Shown: in pieces, positions 58,199-64,000 of the stretch | How positions within the stretch are numbered: the stretch's first letter is position 1 | Layout of the letters: each line of letters begins with the position of its first letter | Assembly (NCBI GenBank): GCA_015832175.1 | Contig: WJXW01000017.1 | Span: 806,001 to 870,000, forward strand | DNA length: 64,000 nucleotides | From: Paraphaeosphaeria minitans | Taxonomy: Eukaryota > Ascomycota > Dothideomycetes > Pleosporales > Didymosphaeriaceae | Reading direction: 5' to 3' | Translations under genes and position numbers: made by a program | The notes under the pieces: generated by a model | What the model was told of the DNA's origin: nothing | Databases searched by the model: none | Seen by the model: the letters and a program-made list of their open reading frames with translations, nothing else

Positions 58199-59277
58199 AT
58201 GAACACCTACGGGAACTCGAACAGGAACATGGCTTCGCCTGCGCTGTCCATCCGCAGCAACTTCTCCGACATGGACGATGAAGAGCTGGAACTGTATCTG
58301 GCCTCGTGTGTGCCGCTCTCCAACCTACCTACCCCTCCGCCCGCAAAGGATCAACCACTTCCCACATCGACAACAAAGTCTCTGCCTTCTCCACCATCAG
58401 AATCCGACATGGAGCGCCACAGGCCATGTCCTGAGCTAGAAGGTTAGTGTGTCTGCTGTTTCTATCTGGAACCCTCTTCACCATCGTTGATCCCTGCGCC
58501 GTGTGCACTTGGTTCCGCCCCACGTCATATGCACTGGCGTCTGAGGAAATTTCCCCTGACCATCATTGCTGGCGGGTCCGGCAACACCAGCCTCTTTTGT
58601 CGACGTGGCATTGCCACTCAATACATCGCTTACCATGCTGCGGAGCCGCGCTAACGACGTCGATAGTTTATGCCTTATACCTCGCCAGCCTTGTTCCCAG
58701 GAATGTCGCTGGCCACAAGTCATCCGTGGCCGCCATCGAGGGCTTTCTCGCCAGAGCCTGCTTGCCGGTGGAGATGGTTGCGTTTGCCGCCTGTGTGCTC
58801 GATGCGTTGTCTGACGGGTTTGCCAGCCGGTGGCGGGATGCGTTCCTCCCCATGGACACGACCAGGCTCGACTATTACCTGGGCACCGATTGCTGGCAGC
58901 AGCCACAAACCAGCCCGGACCTGATTGTGCTTGCGGCGCTGGCTCTGGCGCACGGCTTCATCGATGACCGGGGCCGCTCCAACGGGCATTGGGCACGGAT
59001 CGAGGCTGCCGGCCGGTTCGACGCAAAGGAGGTGTCCAAGACGAAGCTTTGTATCCTCGAGGACATCGACTATGGCCTTTTCCGGATCAGCGAGGAAATG
59101 TTGCAGCGCATGGCGAAGCAGATGCAGCAGGCGTCCTACTTTGTCATGCCCAGGCAATCGGTTTCGTTCGACGATGACAAAGAAGGACGTCGGCCACGGC
59201 TGTCGTTGTCGCTGGGCACTGGATCTGGATCTGCCGTTTGGGCGTACGGTGCGCAAACGCCAGAACCCAGCCCGTGA
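58199..59277 (+). CDS. Pho80/PCL-like cyclin
   Basis: Exons 58199-58442 and 58667-59277 give 284 aa. Cyclins of this group activate Pho85-type kinases in phosphate, glycogen and cell-cycle control. The N-terminal 80 residues are disordered (Ser/Pro-rich, with DMDDEELELYL). The cyclin box is seen after the splice at VYALYLASLVP, then FLARACLPVEMVAFAACVLDALS and, in the second half, LIVLAALALAHGFIDDRGRS, WARIEAAGRFDAKEVSKTK and CILEDIDYGLFRISEEML. Identity rests on this pattern, which is weakly conserved. The 224-bp intron is unusually long and may hide an additional small exon. The start could also be the Met at 58229. Confidence 0.65.
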
Positions 59278-59743
59278 AGAACTCTAGACGTGACACACGA
59301 TCTCTTTTCTACCGGACCAGCGAAGAGGTGCCCGCGACACCTCTCATGGCCGCGGCTTTCTGACCTCTCGTTGACGATGATACCCCATCTCTCATCCTGT
59401 TACAATCCACTTTACCATCTCGCATTTCATGGGAGTCTACATGGCGTCTTTACAGGAGTTTCACCGGCTATGGAGGCAATATGCACCTGTGGGTTGCTCT
59501 ACGGCCGGCGTGTTTGTGAGTTTTATACTTTTGCATCGAGGGAGGGATATCTGTTATGGTGGGGTTGTGCATTTTGCGCATTCGGGCTCGGTGGCCTGAT
59601 TGATCGTATTGCGTGCGTCTGCTTGATTGCATGATACCCTTGTATAGCTCTGGCGTTGTGTATTTCAGCTCTGCACCCGGTAGATATAGCAGCGCGCATA
59701 GGCACTGCTTGAATCAAACTCGTGTAACGTTTTCCACAGGTAT

Positions 59744-59776
59744 TTCTTCTTCTTCTTCTTCTTCTTCTTCTTCTTC
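59744..59776. repeat. (TTC)11 microsatellite
   Basis: Eleven perfect TTC units form a pyrimidine-only tract about 1 kb before the glycogen phosphorylase start. Such tracts are length-variable between strains. Confidence 0.95.
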
Positions 59777-60263
59777 TCTTCGCCTGCTAGTGCACGCCTG
59801 GGTGCATTGGGCAGTCGGACCCGGCGGTTCAATCTATGCAGACGAGTCATCAGCGATGGCGGGCTGTCCAAGACGCGTCTCAACATCGGCATCGGACGAT
59901 GGTGTACAGGAACGACTGCCATGGTGGGGTTGCAGTTTGGTGTGTACCTCTCTCTCTACTACCCTAGGTATCGACGCAACGACCCTCGAGTGCGTGCGTG
60001 CATGCATGCATGCAAGCATCCACAACAGTCGTTCACAGATGCTCACCGCAACTTCTGCCGCATGGAAAAGTATCTTCCAGCTCATCTTCCGAGTCCCAAG
60101 TGCACCGAGGAGCAGTCGAAGAGAGATCTAGACAGGCCTGGATGTTCGTTCGTGGTGGATGCGCTTAGGTACCGTACCTACCCCACTTCGTTGGCTTGCC
60201 CTCTCGTGCATGCACAAAGCTCAACGGATGTTGGCGCGACGCGTTGCCATTGGGAATACCTAG

Positions 60264-60424
60264 GGAGTCCGCTTCTCACGCGCTGCCGTGGAGGGTAGTG
60301 AATCCACTTCTCACGCGCTGCCGTTGGGAATAGTGAATCCACTTCTCACGCGCTGCCGTTGGGAATAGTGAATCCACTTCTCACGCGCTGCCATTGGCAA
60401 TAGGAAATCCGCTTCTCACGCGCC
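60264..60424. repeat. 35-bp tandem repeat upstream of glycogen phosphorylase
   Basis: Units start at 60264, 60299, 60334, 60369 and 60404 (partial). The core is ccacttctcacgcgctgccg. The second and third copies are identical and the outer ones diverge. It ends about 335 bases before the ATG, so it lies in the promoter or leader of the gene. Confidence 0.92.
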
Positions 60425-60759
60425 TACCCGTTCCCCGCGCTCTCCCGTCCATCCAGTCGTCATACTCGTCTGATCTGAGCAACACGCGCTAGCCTTTGTC
60501 CTCCCTGAGCACCCGCAGTACCCCGCTGTTTACTGGCCCTGTAAACACCTCGTCTCACCCTCCCCGCTGTCTCCCTCCTACCTCCGTCTTCTCCTTCCCT
60601 GCTGTCCCATCCAGAGAGCGCTCAATTGCAATTGCAATTGCACCGTCATCCCCTTCCATCGGAGCCGCTCCAACCATTCGTCCCTCAACCCCGCCCTCAC
60701 CTCTGGCCCATCGCTTCTCCCTCAGCAATTCGAGCTTCGCGGCAATCGACATCCTGCGA

Positions 60760-63700
60760 ATGGCTACCGCGGTGAATTCAGCTGCGCCGCGCGAGCGTCG
60801 CCCGTCGACCAGCGCCCCGTTGTCGGATTTCAAGGGCCCTGTTGGCCCCCAGGGATTCACGAGGCCGAAGCACAAGAGGACTGTCACTGGGTTCGGTGCC
60901 GGCGAGATCCAGAGCGTTGAGGCGAGCATTCCGGAGCCGCAGCGGGCTGCCTGGAGGAAGTTTGTATGTCATCTGCCAATCATTTCTCAATCGTTCATGT
61001 CCCCCGTGGCGAAGGATGGATGGGTCCGGAGAGCGGGGAGGTGGGGTTGGTGTGGGATGCGCGGGGTGGAGAACATGGAGATCAGCGCGCATGTCGACTC
61101 ATACATCCATGCATCTGCTAACTTGTGTGGTAGACGCCCAAGGGTTTTGCGACCCCCGAAGAGTTCGAGAAGGAGGCTGTGAAGCACATCGAGACCACGC
61201 TTGCGCGGTCGCTGTACAACTGCGATGAGGTCGCGGCGTATGGAGGAACGGCGTTGGCGTTCAGAGACAGACTCATCCTCGACTGGAACAAGACGCAGCA
61301 GAGCCAGACGTTTGCGGACCAGAAGCGTGTCTACTATCTTTCGCTTGAGTTTTTGATGGGCCGCGCGCTGGACAATGCTATGCTGAACGTGGGTCAGAAG
61401 GACTCTGCTACCAGTAGGTCTGTGGTGTCAAGGTTAGAACGTTATGTGCTGATAACTTTCAGAGGGTCTCGACGACCTCGGCTTCCGCATGGAGGACGTC
61501 ATCTCACAAGAGCACGATGCTGCCCTCGGAAATGGTGGTCTCGGGCGTCTCGCTGCATGCTTCCTCGATTCGATGGCCTCGCTCAACTACCCCGCGTGGG
61601 GCTATGGTCTCCGCTACAGATATGGTATCTTCAAGCAGGAGATCATCGATGGATACCAGGTCGAGGTTCCTGACTACTGGCTGGACTTCAACCCTTGGGA
61701 GTTTGCGCGTCACGACATCACTGTGGATGTGCAGTTCTACGGACACGTGAACCGCTGGCAGGATGACGAGGGCAAGCAGCACACCTCTTGGGAGGGCGGC
61801 GAGACTGTTCAGGCCGTCGCCTTTGATGTGCCAGGTGAGAAGATTATCACCCTCCAGCGCAGAGCGAAGCTCATCTTGTAGTGCCTGGATATCAGACTCC
61901 GACGTGCAACAACCTCCGTCTTTGGGGCAGCAAGGCGGCGAGCGGAGAATTCGACTTCCAGAAGTTCAACTCTGGCGAGTACGAGGCTTCAGTTGCGGAC
62001 CAACAGCGTGCCGAGACCATTTCTGCTGTCTTGTACCCGAACGACAAGTATGTGTTCTACCTATGCACATATTTGTAACGCTTGACTTACATCCCGCAGC
62101 TTGGAAAGGGGTAAGGAACTCCGTTTGAAGCAGCAGTACTTCTGGTGTGCTGCGTCTCTATACGACATCGTCCGTCGATTCAAGAAGACTAAGCGCTCGT
62201 GGAAAGAGTTCCCGAACCAGGTCGCCATTCAGCTGAACGACACCCACCCAACGCTCGCTATCCCAGAACTGCAGCGTATACTTGTGGATTTGGAGGGTCT
62301 TGGGTGGGATGACGCCTGGAACATCGTTAGTAAGACGTTTGGATACACTAATCATACTGTGCTACCGGAGGCTCTGGAGAAGTGGTCGGTACCGCTGATG
62401 CAACATCTCCTTCCTCGTCATCTTCAGATCATCTACGATAGTAAGTTATTCCAAGATACGAGATGACGTAGGCTAATGATTTGAAGTCAACTTGAACTTC
62501 CTGCAGTATGTAGAGCGCAACTTCCCCAAGGACCGCGACATGCTGGGCCGGGTGTCGATTATCGAAGAGTCGAACCCTAAGATGGTTCGCATGGCCTATC
62601 TCGCTTTGATCGGCTCGCACAAAGTCAACGGTGTTGCTGAGCTCCACTCCGACCTTATCAAGACCACCATCTTCAAAGACTTTGTCAAGATCTACGGACC
62701 TGACAAGTTCACTAATGTCACAAACGGTATCACACCGCGCAGGTGGCTGCACCAGGCCAACCCGCGGCTTTCTGCGCTCATCGCGTCGAAGCTTGGCAGC
62801 CACGAGTTCCTGAAGGACCTCACTCTGCTGGGCAAGCTTGAGGCTTTTGTTGATGACAAGGAGTTTCGAAAGGAATTCCGCGAGATAAAATATGCCAACA
62901 AAGTTCGGTTAGCGAAGCACATCAAAGAGCATAACGGTGTCACGGTCAACCCCGCTGCGCTGTTCGATGTCCAGGTCAAGCGAATCCACGAGTACAAGCG
63001 CCAGCAACTCAACATCTTCGGTGTGATCCACAGGTACCTCCAGATCAAGGCCTTGTCCACAGAAGAGAGGAAGAAGCTGGCCCCTCGCGTTTTCATCTTC
63101 GGTGGCAAGGCGGCGCCGGGATACTGGATGGCCAAGACAGTCATCCACCTCATCAACAAGGTTGGGGACGTTGTGAACAATGACCCTGACGTTGGTGACC
63201 TGCTCAAAGTCATCTTCTTGGAAGACTACAACGTCAGCAAGGCTGAAATTATCACCCCCGCCAGTGACATCTCCGAGCACATCTCCACTGCTGGTACCGA
63301 GGCCTCGGGTACGAGCAACATGAAGTTCTGTTTGAACGGTGGGCTGATTATCGGTACCTGCGATGGTGCCAACGTAAGTGCAAACGCCAATTGTCATCAG
63401 GTTTCACCAGGCTAACAATCCCTAGATTGAAATCACACGCGAAATTGGTGAGGAGAACATCTTCCTCTTTGGTAACCTCGCAGAGGATGTCGACGACCTG
63501 CGCCACGCGCATCTCTACAACCACTACGAGCTCGAACCTAAGCTCGCCAAGGTCTTCGATGAGATTCACCAAGGACGTTTCGGCGACGCTGGGGCCTTCA
63601 GCGCGCTTGTTAATGGTATCGTCGAGCACGGCGACTACTACCTCGTCTCTGACGACTTTGCTTCGTACGTGCAGACTCAAGAGCTGATTGACGAGGCGTA

Positions 63701-63845
63701 CAAGGACACGGAAGCCTGGACTACCAAGGCCATCCTCACGGTGGCTCGCATGGGCTTCTTCTCGAGTGACAGGTGTATCGACGAGTATGCGGAGAGCATC
63801 TGGAATATCGAGCCGTTGGTGCAGAAGAAGGATGAGGAGGCGTAG
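60760..63845 (+). CDS. GPH1: glycogen phosphorylase
   Basis: Seven exons: 60760-60963, 61134-61413, 61463-61834, 61882-62047, 62100-62440, 62487-63373, 63426-63845 (889 aa). The enzyme releases glucose-1-phosphate from glycogen using PLP and phosphate in the cytosol. All six introns are GT-AG and keep frame. The N-terminal 65 residues are Ser/Thr/Arg-rich, a likely regulatory extension as in yeast. Diagnostic blocks are [87 protein letters not shown] and the PLP segment [16 protein letters not shown] with Lys734. The first intron is 170 bp, the others 46-52 bp. The promoter contains the 35-bp repeat. Confidence 0.97.
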
Positions 63846-64000
63846 ATGGAATCGATCTATAGATCCCCATGGAGTGGCTTGTGGTTTATGTCTGCTGCAT
63901 ATGCTTTTACGATTAATATGAGATAATGATCGGTCGCAACTTTGATATTCTTCTTGTGTTTCGAGGTGCTTATGGAGATGGAAGGGTTGACTAAGCAAAC
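63846..64000. other. 3' flank of glycogen phosphorylase
   Basis: This is a probable 3' UTR. The next gene, if any, lies outside the window. Confidence 0.5.

Larger units (their letters stand above)
59278..60759. other. intergenic, promoter of glycogen phosphorylase
   Basis: No gene was recognised. The stretch holds a (TTC)11 microsatellite, a 35-bp tandem repeat, and a (caattg)3-like run near 60624. The last 250 bases are C/T-rich, like a transcribed leader. Confidence 0.55.

Overview
This window is nuclear DNA of a filamentous ascomycete (Pezizomycotina), most likely a dothideomycete. The evidence is many spliced genes with short GT-AG introns (mostly 45-70 bp, CTAAC/CTGAC branch sites), a division-2 chitin synthase, a PL4 rhamnogalacturonan lyase, fungal-type septin, exocyst and UPF2 genes, a NACHT/NLR relic and a Tad1/I-like LINE. 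The class assignment is an inference. All gene models below were built by hand from reading frames and splice signals, and exon sums were checked for frame.

Layout. 1-18.5 kb holds mostly minus-strand genes: a DUF7025-type AAA ATPase (2128-5565), a PTEN/Tep1 phosphatase (6782-8673), the plus-strand rhamnogalacturonan lyase (10091-11820), a PhzF-family protein (11876-13002), L-2-hydroxyglutarate dehydrogenase (13653-14867) and a chitin synthase, probably class VI (15823-18492). 18.5-22 kb is gene-poor and carries a 26-bp minisatellite. 22-26.8 kb has UPF2/NMD2 and a tiny single-TM protein gene. 26.8-30.8 kb is sparse, with a decayed SDR fragment and one small secreted Cys-rich protein. 30.8-39 kb is a compact plus-strand run: cPLA2-type phospholipase, DSP-like pseudophosphatase and exocyst SEC5.

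39,193-44,975 is a complete non-LTR retrotransposon. Both ORFs are open, it has a (ACCAA)n tail and it is flanked by a 13-bp target-site duplication. It lies between SEC5 and a small SAM-methyltransferase gene, about 50 bp before the start codon of the latter. Behind that gene is a degraded region with a NACHT-type NLR pseudogene (47.0-48.5 kb). The last part is plus-strand housekeeping: EXO70, a Cdc3/AspB septin, a POM33/TMEM33 membrane protein, a Pho80-like cyclin and glycogen phosphorylase, with two more minisatellites and a (TTC)11 microsatellite between them.

Functionally the window is rich in polarised growth and secretion (SEC5, EXO70, septin, chitin synthase) and lipid/phosphoinositide signalling (Tep1, cPLA2). 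It is not an obvious metabolite cluster. The most notable points are the intact LINE with its target-site duplication in a promoter, start-codon-only first exons in two genes, stopless 51-bp introns, and a 14-bp perfect inverted repeat at 9063-9097. No tRNA, rRNA or CRISPR array was recognised.
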